Below, one piece after another: positions 8,404-17,473 of a DNA stretch of 64,000 bases. A program made the translations under genes and the position numbers. The stretch spans positions 244,106 to 308,105 of the forward strand of contig CAVXMG010000021.1 in NCBI GenBank assembly GCA_963762735.1. Direction: 5' to 3'. Under the pieces are notes generated by a model. That model was not told the origin of the DNA, did no database searches, and worked only from the letters and a program-made list of their open reading frames with translations. Positions within the stretch are counted from its first letter, which is position 1. Every line of letters starts with the position of its first letter. Origin of the DNA: DASXKD01 sp963762735. GTDB lineage: Bacteria > Actinomycetota > Actinomycetes > Streptosporangiales > Streptosporangiaceae.

Positions 8404-9987
8404 TCAGAATCTGCCTGCGCGGCGCCAGGACAGCGGCCGCCCGTCAGGGTCATACATCACCCGGTACGGCACGGTGGCCCATGCCCTGGTCCAAGCCGAC
8501 AGTTGCGGCGCAGGGTAGCTGCGGAGCTGCCCTGGAGGCCGTGGCCCGCGCCGCCCGCCCGCGTGCCAGGCATCGAGGGCCTGCGCGGCCCGCCGGAATG
8601 CCGCGAAGGCGCCTGCCCCTGATTCCTCAGCGCCCTCGGCCGCGGTACCGAGATGCTCGCGGGCCAGCGCGATGCGCAGCGCCCGCGGATACGGCCCGGC
8701 ACCTGTGGGCATCGTCTCGCCACCCGGTGCCCCGGCCTCGTCGATCACCGCGCAGCTCAGCTCCGAGTCGTGGGTCCACGAGCGCCTGTTGAAGTTGTCA
8801 GACCCGACGATGGCCCAGGTGTCGTCGATCACGCACACCTTGGCGTGCACGTAGATCGGCACGCCCGCCTCGTTCTCCGGGCTGTACACCGCCACCCGGT
8901 CGCCCCCGGCCGCACGCAGCGTCTCCAGCGCGGCGGCCCGGCCGAGCAGGTTCGGTGCCAGCGACAGCTTGCCGTCCTGGTCGGGGAAGGCGGGCAGCAC
9001 GGCGATCAGATGCAGCGCCGGGTTGGCGGACAGGGCTCTGGCCAGCACGTCCGCGACCATGGTGGACCACAGATACTGGTCTTCCAAGTAGATAAGGGAC
9101 CGCGCGCGCGGGAGCACCTTGAGATAGGCGCGGGCGATGCTGCGTTCCCCGTCCGGCGCGAAACTGTAGCCGCGCCGCCGGTAGGGGTAGGTACGCAGCA
9201 CCTGGACCGCGTGATGGCCGCACCTGGGCGGATCCGGCTGCTGCGGCGGGAGCCGCCTGGCGTCGTCATCCACGTGGCCGAGCAGGTCGTGGATCCGGGC
9301 CAGCGGGTTGCGGGTGAGCGGGGCCGGGTCCTCCCAGCGCTCCCGGAACACGGTCTCCAGGTCACCCACCGCGGGACCGGAGATCATCAACTGGATGTCG
9401 TGCCACGGGGGGCGGTGACCGTACACGGCGGCCATCGGCTGGCGCTGCGGGTCGCCGTGGTGTGCCGCGTCGTCGCGGCGGCTGTGGCACAGGTCGATGC
9501 CGCCGGCGAAGGCCACGTCCGTTTCCGGGCGGCCAGCGTGCCGCAGCACCACGAGCTTCATGTGGTGCGAGCCGCCGGGGCGCACCCGCATGTCCAGCAG
9601 GCACTGGCCGCCGACGGCGTCGATCTCCTCGCCCAGGTGCCGGTTCTCCTGCTCGCTGAACCGGAACCGGTCCAGGTGCGACCGCCAGACCAGGCCGCGG
9701 ACGAGCACGCCGCGCCGGGCCGCCTCGCAGAACGCCGCCGCCACCTCCGGGCCCGCGTCCGCCAGCCGTTGGTCGGGGTCACCGCGCCAGTCGGTGAACA
9801 GCAGCAGGTCCCCGGCCCGCAGGTCGCGGACCCGGGACAGCAGTTCGGCGAAGTAGGGCTTGCCGTGGATCAGCGGGCGCACCTCGTTGCCCGTGGTCCA
9901 CGCCGCCCCGTCCGGGTGCCTGCTGTCCAGCCGCGTCGCCGGGTTGCCCCGCTGCGCGGCGGTCAGGAACCAGTCATCGAGTGGCAC
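8404..9987 (-). CDS. Phospholipase D family protein
   Basis: The 527-residue protein carries two HKD catalytic motifs: HHMKLVV (H142, K144) and VHAKVCVIDD (H381, K383, D388) followed by GSDNFNRRS. It should act as a phosphodiesterase or transphosphatidylase. The closest functional guess is cardiolipin synthase-like or phospholipase D-like activity on phospholipids. No signal peptide is evident, so it is predicted cytosolic or membrane-peripheral. It stands alone, 79 bp from the end of the response-regulator gene. The substrate is not decidable from sequence. Confidence 0.88.
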   Translation of the reverse strand: MPLDDWFLTAAQRGNPATRLDSRHPDGAAWTTGNEVRPLIHGKPYFAELLSRVRDLRAGDLLLFTDWRGDPDQRLADAGPEVAAAFCEAARRGVLVRGLVWRSHLDRFRFSEQENRHLGEEIDAVGGQCLLDMRVRPGGSHHMKLVVLRHAGRPETDVAFAGGIDLCHSRRDDAAHHGDPQRQPMAAVYGHRPPWHDIQLMISGPAVGDLETVFRERWEDPAPLTRNPLARIHDLLGHVDDDARRLPPQQPDPPRCGHHAVQVLRTYPYRRRGYSFAPDGERSIARAYLKVLPRARSLIYLEDQYLWSTMVADVLARALSANPALHLIAVLPAFPDQDGKLSLAPNLLGRAAALETLRAAGGDRVAVYSPENEAGVPIYVHAKVCVIDDTWAIVGSDNFNRRSWTHDSELSCAVIDEAGAPGGETMPTGAGPYPRALRIALAREHLGTAAEGAEESGAGAFAAFRRAAQALDAWHAGGRRGPRPPGQLRSYPAPQLSAWTRAWATVPYRVMYDPDGRPLSWRRAGRF

Positions 9988-10066
9988 GCACTGCCGCTAC
10001 CCCGAAATGCCCCGGGCATCCGCGGGTTCGCTGGTCAGCCACCGCAGCCGGGCTGGCCTGAACAGG

Positions 10067-10519
10067 TCAGCGGGGCAGTTCCACCACGGTGATGAAGAAG
10101 TTGTCGATCTGCTGGATCACTTCCATGAACCGCTCGAAGTCCACGGGCTTGCTGACATACGCGTTGGCGTGCAGGGCGTAGCTGCGCAGGATGTCCTCGT
10201 CGGCCTGGGACGTGGTCAGGATCACCACAGGGATGACCCGCAGCCGCGGATCTTCCTTCAGTTCGGCGAGCACTTCCAGGCCATCCCGGCGGGGCAGGTT
10301 GAGGTCGAGCAGGATCAGGCCGGGCCGCGGCGCGCTGGCGTACTCGCCGGTCTGGTGCAGGAACTGCAGTGCCTGGTCGCCGTCGTTTACCACGTGCAAC
10401 TGGTTGCGTATCTTGTGATGCTCGAACGCTTCCCTGGTCATCAGCACATCGCCAGGATCGTCCTCGACCAGCAGCACGTCGATCACCTTGGTGCTGCTGC
10501 CGCCGTTAGTCACTGGCAT
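10067..10519 (-). CDS. CheY-like response regulator (Rcp1 type)
   Basis: The 150-residue protein is a stand-alone receiver domain with acidic pocket VEDD (about 18-21), phospho-acceptor Asp72 in LLDLNLP, Thr102 and Lys124 in the usual positions. It has no output domain. It begins at ATG 10519, overlapping the stop of the histidine kinase by about 14 bp, so the two are translationally coupled. Receivers of this type usually relay phosphate from, or give feedback to, the adjacent kinase. It is the last gene of the three-gene operon starting at 13923. Confidence 0.92.
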   Translation of the reverse strand: MPVTNGGSSTKVIDVLLVEDDPGDVLMTREAFEHHKIRNQLHVVNDGDQALQFLHQTGEYASAPRPGLILLDLNLPRRDGLEVLAELKEDPRLRVIPVVILTTSQADEDILRSYALHANAYVSKPVDFERFMEVIQQIDNFFITVVELPR

Positions 10520-12287
10520 TCTCGTCCTCCGGAAGCGCTGGCAGGGTAAACCAGAAACGGGCCCCGGCCGTGATCGTCGTGTCGAGCCAGATCCGGCCAC
10601 CGTGATACTCGATGATCTTCTTTACCATGGCCAGGCCTATTCCGGTGCCTGGATAGGTCGCCTTGTCGTGCAGTCGCTGGAAAATCACGAATATGCGCTC
10701 CGCGTATTCCGGCTCGATACCGATTCCATTGTCGCTGAACGAGAACAGCCAGAAATCCCCGTCCCTGCGGATCGAGACCGTGACCCGGGGCGGCTCGTCG
10801 GCGCGGAACTTCAGCGCGTTGCCGATCAGGTTCTGGAACACGGCGGTCAGCAGGGAGGCCTCGCCAAGCACCACCGGCAGCTCGCCCACCTCGATGGTCG
10901 CGTGCGTGCGCCGCACTTCGGCCGCGAGGTTCGCCCAGGCCTGGGCGAGCAGCACCGCGCAGGACACCGGCTCAAGGCGCTGCCCGGTCCGCCCGACCCG
11001 GCTGAACGCGAGCAGGTCGTTGATCAGCGCCTGCATCCGCTTGGCGCCGTCCACCGCGTGCTCGATGTACTCGTCGGCCTTGGCATCCAGCTGGCCCGCG
11101 TAGCGGCGCTGCAGCAACTGGCAGAAGCTGGCCACCTTCCGCAGCGGCTCCTGCAGGTCGTGCGAGGCGACGTAGGCGAACTGCTCCAGCTCGGAGTTGG
11201 ACCGCTGCAGGTCCTCCGTCCTGGCCTCCAGGCTCGCATGCGCGGCCTGCACCGCCGACAGTTCGGCCAGGATGCGCTCCCGCATCCGGTTCACGTCCAG
11301 CCCGACGGCCCGCATCTCGGCCGGCCCGCCCGGTTCCACCTGGTGCTCGAAGTCGCCCTCGGCCACCAGCCGGGCGTCGGCGGCGAGCCGGCGCAGCGGC
11401 AGGATCGCCGACCGCCACAGGCCGAACGCAAACACGAGCACGGTGGCCAGCAGCGCGACCGCGATCACGATGAGGGTCGCCTGCAGCACCGAGGCCGCGT
11501 CCCGCAGCGTCCCCGCGGCTTGCGTGCGCTGCGCGGCGAGGTTGGTCTGCAGGTCGGCCATCGCGTCGCGGATCTGGTCGAAATCCGCCTTGCCCTGGTC
11601 CACCTGGCCCGGCGAGGGCTTTCCTGAGGCAGCCACCTGGTTGATCGTGGGCAGGGCGTAGGTGACCCGCCAGTTGGCGGCCCGCTGCAGCACCATGTTG
11701 AGATCGGCCTGGGCGGCCGGCATGCCGGCCAGCAGTGGCCGCAGCGTGGCGACCTGCTGCTGCTGCCCGGCCAGCCCATCGTGGTACGGCGTCAGGAACG
11801 GTAGCTGCGCGCTGAGCGCGTAGCCGCGCACGCCGGTCTCCTGGTTCAGCAGGTCGACTTGCAGTTGCGAGGCATGAAACGCGGCGGGGTCGAGCGTGTT
11901 CACCATCCGGTTACGGGCGGTCGTCAGGTCAGCCAGCGCGGTGCCGCCCACCCCGATCGCGAGCAGCGAGAACAGCGCGACGATAACGACACCGACCCCG
12001 ATGATCCGGCCGAACGGCCAGCCCCCGGAGAACCTGGCCGCCATGGCGCCAGTCCGCTCCGAGGCGGTAGGCCTGGCCCATCCCGTCGGACCTGCCCGTG
12101 CCGTCGGACCTGCGCATGCCGTCGGGCCTGCGCGCATGCTGCCCGGCTGCCTCGGGGGCCACGGCCGGCCCCGGGCTGCGGGCGGTGCCGGTGCCGCGGG
12201 CGCGGTGATCGGCCCTGAGCCGTGCAGCACCTCCATGGTTGCTGGCGCCCCGGCCGGCCCCGGATCACGGTCTGGGCCCGGTGACAC
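10506..12287 (-). CDS. CHASE3-HAMP sensor histidine kinase
   Basis: The conserved protein starts near MAARFSGG. It has TM1 (IIGVGVVIVALFSLLAIGV), an extracytoplasmic CHASE3 domain, TM2, a HAMP linker, HisKA with the phospho-His in ASHDLQEPLRK, and HATPase_c with NLIGNALKF, DNGIGI and GTGIGLAMVKKI. It should autophosphorylate in response to an unknown signal and pass phosphate to the receiver encoded next. The first 80 residues are a Pro/Ala/Gly-rich repeat with GPT units (DNA 12083-12138). The N-terminus probably starts further upstream, at 12694, in another frame. Confidence 0.9.
   Translation of the reverse strand: MSPGPDRDPGPAGAPATMEVLHGSGPITAPAAPAPPAARGRPWPPRQPGSMRAGPTACAGPTARAGPTGWARPTASERTGAMAARFSGGWPFGRIIGVGVVIVALFSLLAIGVGGTALADLTTARNRMVNTLDPAAFHASQLQVDLLNQETGVRGYALSAQLPFLTPYHDGLAGQQQQVATLRPLLAGMPAAQADLNMVLQRAANWRVTYALPTINQVAASGKPSPGQVDQGKADFDQIRDAMADLQTNLAAQRTQAAGTLRDAASVLQATLIVIAVALLATVLVFAFGLWRSAILPLRRLAADARLVAEGDFEHQVEPGGPAEMRAVGLDVNRMRERILAELSAVQAAHASLEARTEDLQRSNSELEQFAYVASHDLQEPLRKVASFCQLLQRRYAGQLDAKADEYIEHAVDGAKRMQALINDLLAFSRVGRTGQRLEPVSCAVLLAQAWANLAAEVRRTHATIEVGELPVVLGEASLLTAVFQNLIGNALKFRADEPPRVTVSIRRDGDFWLFSFSDNGIGIEPEYAERIFVIFQRLHDKATYPGTGIGLAMVKKIIEYHGGRIWLDTTITAGARFWFTLPALPEDENASD
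12083..12138. repeat. 18-20 bp tandem repeat in the kinase N-terminus
   Basis: Three copies of a unit beginning CCGTCGG(A/G)CCTGC lie in tandem and encode the repeated Gly-Pro-Thr motif before the first transmembrane helix of the kinase. The repeat sits in sequence that need not be conserved, so copy number may vary among strains. Confidence 0.6.
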
Positions 12288-12289
12288 GG

Positions 12290-12694
12290 GTTCGCTGGCC
12301 GCGCCGGCTGGCCCCGATCGGGTTCCTGGCCGGGCGGGAGGGTTCGCGGGCCGGGCACCGTTCCGGCTGGCCCCGGACCACGGTCCGGTGCGGGTGCGGC
12401 GGGTTCGCTGGCCGGCGCTGCCGCGGACTGCCCGGGATCAGGGCCTGTTTCTGGTACCGGCGATTCCGGCGCAGGTGCCCCGGCGTCTTGTGCGGCACCG
12501 GCCCGCCCCGGCCGGGTCAGCCGGGCTGCCACGGCACGGAACCGGGCCAGGCCGCCCCTGGCGCCACCACGCGGGCTACCGCCCGCAGGGTTGCCGGAAT
12601 CAGGTTCCTCGCCAGGGGCGGCGGCGGGCGCCGGGGAGCGTATTGCATCAAAATCTGGTGCGGCCCCTCGGGCATCCGGCGGCAGATCGGTCAT
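12290..12694 (-). other. Probable N-terminal extension of the histidine kinase, in another frame
   Basis: An ATG at 12694 overlaps the stop codon of the upstream phosphatase gene by 4 bp (ATGA), the usual layout for a coupled operon. Its frame encodes a Pro/Ala/Gly-rich, low-complexity stretch resembling the start of the kinase frame: both contain a 'SEP..P.PDR.PGPAG' phrase. I infer a one-base frameshift between about 12290 and 12400 that splits one gene. Low complexity makes the exact point uncertain. Confidence 0.5.
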
Positions 12695-13923
12695 GTGCCG
12701 ACCACGGCAGGAAATCCGAGGGCAAGCACGGCCAGATCGTCGTCCAGGTCCCCGCCGTTGAGTTCACGCACCCGGTCGATCAGCCCGTCAAGCAGGCGCT
12801 CGTCCCGCGGTTCGCGTTCCCACTGCCCCGCGGGGAGCGCGGCGCGCAGATACGCCTCGATGATCTCGGTCAGCCCGTCGCTGCCCAGCCGCTCCGGGCC
12901 GCTGCCGATCCGGCCCTCGATCAGGCCGTCCGTGTACATCAGCAGGGTCCAGTTGTCCCCCAGGGTCACCTCGCTGACCGTCCAGTCCTCCACGTGCGCG
13001 ATGCCCGGCGGCGGGCTGACCGGGGCCCTCAGCTCACTCACCCCCTCCGGGGTGAGCAGCAGCGGCGGCGGATGCCCGGCCAGGTGCAGTCGCGCGTGCG
13101 CCCGGTCCGGCGCGACCGACATCATGCACAGCGTGGTGAACAGCCGCTCCTCGTGCCGCTCATGCTCAAGCACCTGCTGGACCGCGGAAAGCACCTCGCC
13201 CATCGGCCGGCCAGCCAGCACCATGGTCCGCCACGCGACACGCAGGCATACACCGAGCGCGGCTTCCTCCGGGCCGCGGCCACAGACATCGCCGATCACC
13301 ACGTGCACCCAGCCGTCGGCGGCCTCGACCAGGTCGAAGAAGTCACCGCCGAGCAGCATCTGCCCGCCGCCTGGGCGGTACCGCGTGGCGACGGTCAGCC
13401 GCGAGTCGGACAGCAGCGGCGACGGCAGCAGGCCGCGCTCCAGCCGGGCGTTCTCCCGCGCGTAGATCTGCGCCTCACGCAACTGCTGCTGCATCTCCAG
13501 GAACCGGCGGCGTTCCACCGCGTACCGGATGACCCGGTTCAGCAGCGCCCCGTCCACCTGGCCCTTGACCAGGTAATCCTGCGCGCCCGCGCGGACCGCC
13601 TCGGCACCGAGATGCTCGTCGGCCAGCCCGGTCAGCACGACCACGGCGACCTGAGGCACGTTCTCCTGGAGCCAGTGCACGCCCTGCAACTGGTGCGCAT
13701 CGGGGAGGTCGAGGTCGAGCAGCACGCAGGCCGCCGCGGGCAGCAGTGGCTTTGCCTCGGTGATCGACCGAACCCGGTCAAGTGCGACCGGGGCCCCCGC
13801 TTCCACCAGGTATTCCTGGACGAGAAGGGCGTCCCCGTCGTCGTCCTCGATAAGCAGCACCTGCACCTGACCGGGAACGGCCGCGGGGGCCTGGACCCTG
13901 GCCTGCGCGGCGTCCCGAGTCAC
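12691..13923 (-). CDS. Response regulator with PP2C (RsbU-type) phosphatase output
   Basis: The 410-residue protein has a receiver domain (about 20-135, acceptor Asp70 in LLDLDLPD, Lys120) linked by a helix to a SpoIIE/PP2C domain (about 175-405). Metal motifs GGDFFDLV, IGDVCGRGP, MYTDGL and DDDLAVLAL are present. Phosphorylation of the receiver should control phosphatase activity on a STAS protein, joining two-component signalling to sigma control. It starts with GTG 13923 and is the first gene of the operon with the CHASE3 kinase and the CheY-like protein. The 321-bp gap upstream should hold the promoter. Confidence 0.9.
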   Translation of the reverse strand: MTRDAAQARVQAPAAVPGQVQVLLIEDDDGDALLVQEYLVEAGAPVALDRVRSITEAKPLLPAAACVLLDLDLPDAHQLQGVHWLQENVPQVAVVVLTGLADEHLGAEAVRAGAQDYLVKGQVDGALLNRVIRYAVERRRFLEMQQQLREAQIYARENARLERGLLPSPLLSDSRLTVATRYRPGGGQMLLGGDFFDLVEAADGWVHVVIGDVCGRGPEEAALGVCLRVAWRTMVLAGRPMGEVLSAVQQVLEHERHEERLFTTLCMMSVAPDRAHARLHLAGHPPPLLLTPEGVSELRAPVSPPPGIAHVEDWTVSEVTLGDNWTLLMYTDGLIEGRIGSGPERLGSDGLTEIIEAYLRAALPAGQWEREPRDERLLDGLIDRVRELNGGDLDDDLAVLALGFPAVVGT

Positions 13924-14244
13924 CGTCCGGCCCTGTTCATGGCTTTCGTGTGCGTTCCATCCCTAACTGGCAAGGTGTGCGGTTGAGTAAGCATAGTTGG
14001 CCCCATGCCTCGGTTACCGAGCACCTGGATAACGGTGTTACGACGTTCTGCCAGCGGCTGGCCTGCGCGCTTGATCTGGGCCGGGGCGGCTTGCTGCATC
14101 CTCCCATTCGCCCTGCTCATGGCCTGCTCATCGGGCCACCGATGAACTTTGCCCGCAGGCTGCGTTACATCGGTAAAGCGACGGGCTGAAGCCGCAGCCG
14201 TGCCCCGCGCGGCCCGGCAGGCCCCGGCAGGAGGAGGGTTCGCC
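13924..14244. other. Divergent intergenic region
   Basis: These 321 bp separate two divergent genes. They are somewhat AT-richer than the surroundings (for example around 13985-14045) and probably contain promoters for the phosphatase-kinase operon and for the VOC-sigma operon. I see no convincing ORF. The GAGGAGGG ribosome site of the VOC gene is at 14231-14238. Confidence 0.6.
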
Positions 14245-14668
14245 ATGGAGTTCAAGCTTGAGCTGGTCTTGGTCCCGGTCACGGACGTGGACCGCGCCAA
14301 GTCGTTCTATGTGGAGCAGGCCGGCTTTCGGCCTGGATGTGGACACCCCGGTCGGTGAGGACATGCGGGTCGTCCAGGTGACGCCGCCCGGTTCTGCCTG
14401 TTCGGTGGGGTTCGGCGTGGGCATCACGGCCGGTCCGCCTGGCTCGGTGCAGGGGCTGCACCTGGTCGTCTCCGATATCGTGGCCGCGCGCGCCGACCTG
14501 CGTTCGCGCGGAGTCGAGGTCAGCGAGGTCAGGCACCTGGAGGCCGGCACCTGGGTGCCCGGCCCGGACCCGCAACGCGGGAACTACGAGTCGTTCGCCG
14601 ACTTCGCCGACCCGGACGGCAACGTGTGGGTGCTGCAAGAGGTGAACCGGGCCGAGCCGTCCGCGTGA
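14245..14668 (+). pseudogene. VOC (glyoxalase-like) family protein, one-base frameshift
   Basis: A strong GAGGAGGG site precedes ATG 14245. The first about 28 codons (ending FYVEQAGF) match the start of the second VOC gene at 25342. The frame then turns to nonsense, while the frame one base over continues as LDVDTPVGEDMRVVQVTPPGS and ends at 14668 with DPDGNVWVLQEVN. Reading TTT near 14327 as TT restores one clean protein of about 140 residues. The family is a small metal-dependent lyase/dioxygenase fold often paired with sigma factors. It lies 15 bp before the sigma gene, so the two are likely co-transcribed. A sequencing error is more likely than true decay. Confidence 0.8.
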
Positions 14669-14683
14669 CGAAAGGCTGATCGC

Positions 14684-15919
14684 GTGCCAGGCCAGAATGC
14701 CCAGGAGCGGATCGGGGAGCCGACACCGTCGGGGGAACCGGCGCCGAACGGGGAGCCCGCGCCGTCGGGGGAACCGGCGCTGACCGGGGAACCGGCACCC
14801 TCAGCGGAACCGGCGCTGACCGGGGAACCGGCACCCTCAGCGGAACCGGCGCTGACCGGGGAACCGGCGCCGCCAGGGGAACCGGCGCCGACCGGGGAAC
14901 CGGCGCGGCCGGGGGAACCGGTGGCAGCCGGAGGGCTCGTCGCGGCGGCGATCGCAGGCGACCAGTCCGCGTTCGCCACCCTCACCCAGCGGTACCGGCG
15001 CGAACTGCACGTGCACTGCTACCGCATGCTCGCGTCGTTCGACGATGCCGAGGACGCGGTGCAGGAGGCATTCCTGCGCGCCTGGCGCGGCCGGGACGGC
15101 TTCGACGGCGGCACGATGTTCCGCGCCTGGCTGTACCGCATCGCCACCAACGTGTGCCTGGACTTGCTCCGCCGCCGCGCGCACCGGGCCAGCGTGGTGC
15201 GGTCATTCGCCGAGGTGCCCTGGCTCCAGCCATACCCGGACCGACTGCTGGACGAGGCGGCCACACCGGGCGAGCAGCCCGATGCGGCCGCGATCGAACG
15301 GGAGACCATCGAACTGGCGTTCGTGGCTGCGCTCCAGGTCCTGCCGCCGCGGCAGCGCGCCACGCTGATCGCCCGCGATGTGCTCGGCTGGCCCGCCAGC
15401 CAGACGGCGATGCTGCTGGAAATGAGCGTGGCGGCGGCTAACAGCGCCCTGCAGCGGGCTCGGGCGACGATGCGCGAGCACTTGCCGGCTCGCCGTTCTG
15501 ACTGGTCAGGCCGGTCTGCCGGGCAGCTGAGCGACGCCGAGCGGGACCTGCTCGACCGGTTCATTGACGCACACCAGCGCTGCGACGCGGCGGCCGCAAT
15601 AGCAATAGCCGCCCAGGACATCCGGGTCACGATGCCGCCGTATCCCATGTGCTACGACGGGGTTGGCGCGATCGGGCCGCTTCTGGAGCGCGCCCTCGGC
15701 CCGGACCGGGACGGTGACTGGCGACTCGTGCCGACCACGGCCAACCGGATGCCGACCGCGGCCAGCTACCTGCGGCGGCCGGGCGACTCGGAGTTCCGCG
15801 CCTTCAAGCTTGACGTGCTGCGTACGGGCGGCGGCGTGATCGCCGAGATCACGACGTTCGGTGCCAGCCTGTTCCCGGCCTTCGGCCTCCCCGGCACTCT
15901 CGGGCCTAACACGTCCTGA
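14684..15919 (+). CDS. SigJ-like ECF sigma factor with SnoaL-type C-terminal domain
   Basis: The 411-residue protein starts at GTG 14684. Residues 11-82 are twelve tandem hexapeptides of the type GEPAPS/GEPALT. Then come sigma region 2 (about 88-155, DAEDAVQEAFLRAWR), region 4 (about 205-255, LPPRQRATLIARDVLGW and the helix SQTAMLLEMS) and a C-terminal SnoaL-like domain (about 275-400). This domain order fits the large ECF group with self-regulating C-terminal domains, in which no separate anti-sigma factor is needed. The repeat N-terminus is unusual for a sigma factor. The VOC gene is immediately upstream. Confidence 0.9.
   Translation: MPGQNAQERIGEPTPSGEPAPNGEPAPSGEPALTGEPAPSAEPALTGEPAPSAEPALTGEPAPPGEPAPTGEPARPGEPVAAGGLVAAAIAGDQSAFATLTQRYRRELHVHCYRMLASFDDAEDAVQEAFLRAWRGRDGFDGGTMFRAWLYRIATNVCLDLLRRRAHRASVVRSFAEVPWLQPYPDRLLDEAATPGEQPDAAAIERETIELAFVAALQVLPPRQRATLIARDVLGWPASQTAMLLEMSVAAANSALQRARATMREHLPARRSDWSGRSAGQLSDAERDLLDRFIDAHQRCDAAAAIAIAAQDIRVTMPPYPMCYDGVGAIGPLLERALGPDRDGDWRLVPTTANRMPTAASYLRRPGDSEFRAFKLDVLRTGGGVIAEITTFGASLFPAFGLPGTLGPNTS
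14714..14929 (+). repeat. 18-bp coding minisatellite, 12 copies
   Basis: Twelve in-frame 18-bp units encode hexapeptides GEP(A/T)xx or AEPALT. Three nearly identical 36-bp dimers (GEPAPS-AEPALT type) in the centre show recent duplication. The period keeps the frame, so copy-number changes would alter only the length of the Pro-rich N-terminus. Confidence 0.9.
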
Positions 15920-16100
15920 CCCCAACGTGGTCGCTGATCCCTCATTTCATCGTACATTTATTCGAACTTCATGCTGTGGCGGGGTGATTTTGTCAGACCA
16001 GCTCGGTAGCGTGGATTCCGACAGGTTGGCTCCGTTCCTAGGGAGGTGAGGCAGATGCCCGCAGCAGGCGCGATGGCAAAGCCGCCCTCGCCCCCGCATC

Positions 16101-16275
16101 GCGCGGAGCTGCCGTCACCCCTGGATCGCGCAGCGCTGCCCTCTCCCCTGGATCATGCAGACCTGCCGTCATCCCCAGATCGCGCGGCGCTGTCTTCTCC
16201 CTTGGATCATGCAGAGTCGCCGTCGTCATCCCTGGATCGCGCGGCGCTGCCCTCTCCCCTGGATCCGGATCTGGA
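16101..16275 (+). repeat. 30-bp coding repeat in the DUF222-HNH gene
   Basis: About six decapeptide units of the type ALPSPLDRA/DLPSSPDRA alternate in a higher-order 60-bp pattern with 'gatcgcgc' and 'gatcatgc' variants. They form the N-terminal tail before the DUF222 domain. Confidence 0.8.
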
Positions 16276-17380
16276 TCCGGTCCGGGATGCGCTGCTGTGC
16301 CGGATAGAGCCGGTGGCGGCGGCGTGGGCAGCGCAGGACGCGGAGCTCGACGCCGAGATAGCCGCCTTAGAACGTGCTGGCGTATTCACCGTGCCCGCCG
16401 CGGAGGAGTGGCCGGGCCCGGCTGTGGACCCAGATAGCGCCCCGCCGGATGGGCTGCAGGCATGGCTGGCCGATCTGCCCGGCCCGCTGCTCGAGGAGTA
16501 CCTCGCGGCCACAGCGGAGGCCGCTCCGGAGGTCCCGCGGGCTGGGCTCGGCGGTCGCGTCACGCGCGCAGGAGCAGCGTTCGCGGCGGACGGGGTGGCC
16601 GATCTGTTGCGGCCTGGACCGGCGCTGGCCGGTTTGGCCGAAGGCGCACGGGCTGCGGGGCTGAGCAGGTTGACTGACGACGAACTGGCCGGGGTGATCC
16701 ATGCCGGGCGTCGGCTGTCGTCGTGGGCCAGCGCGCTGGAACTGGCGGCCGTGGGTGACCTGATGCGACGCCGGGAGGGTCAGGAGGCGGCCGGGCACCC
16801 GCATGCCGCGGAGCATGTCGATGCGGAGATCGCTGCCCTGTTAACGCTGACCGGCCGCGGAGCTGGACGCGTCCTTGACCTGGCGATCGCGTTGCGACGG
16901 CTGCCCCTGACCGCCCGGGCGCTGGCTGCCGGGGCGATCGACCTGCCCCGGGTGGCCGTCATTGCCGACGAGATGACCGGGCTCGACGATGACCACGCGG
17001 CCGAGGTGGAACGACACATCCTGGTTCGAGCGCCGGGGCAGACCACGTCGCAGGTGCGAGCGCTGGCCCGCCGGGCGGTGCTCGCCACCGATCCGCGCGC
17101 CGCCCGGAAGCGGCAGGAGCAGGCGCAGCGGGAAGCCCGCGTGGAGCGCTGGGACGAGCACGCCGGCACCGCGGCACTCGCGGGCCGAGACCTGCCCCCG
17201 GCTGCAGTGATCGCCGCTGACCAGCACATTTCCGCCCTTGCCCGTGGGCTGCGGGCCGCAGGGCTGGCCGGCACCGCCGACCAGCTCCGAGCCCAGGTCT
17301 TCCTCGCCCTGCTCAGCGGCGCATCGGCTGCTTCACTGCTGCCAACTGACCAGCACCAGCCAGACCCTGCTGCCGCCACC

Positions 17381-17473
17381 GGGCCGGGAACCGCCCCGGC
17401 CACCTCAACCACCACCAGCGGGCCAGGAACCGCCCCGGCCACCTCAACCACCACCAGCGGGCCAGGAACCGCC
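17381..17473 (+). repeat. 39-bp coding tandem repeat
   Basis: Two full copies (17381-17419 and 17420-17458) differ by one base, and a third partial copy runs to 17473. Each copy encodes a 13-residue Gly-Pro-Thr-Ala-Ser linker between the DUF222 part and the rest of the HNH protein. Confidence 0.9.

Noticed and set aside
14714..14929. A CRISPR-like array.
   Set aside because: Units are adjacent with no spacers and are in frame with a coding gene.
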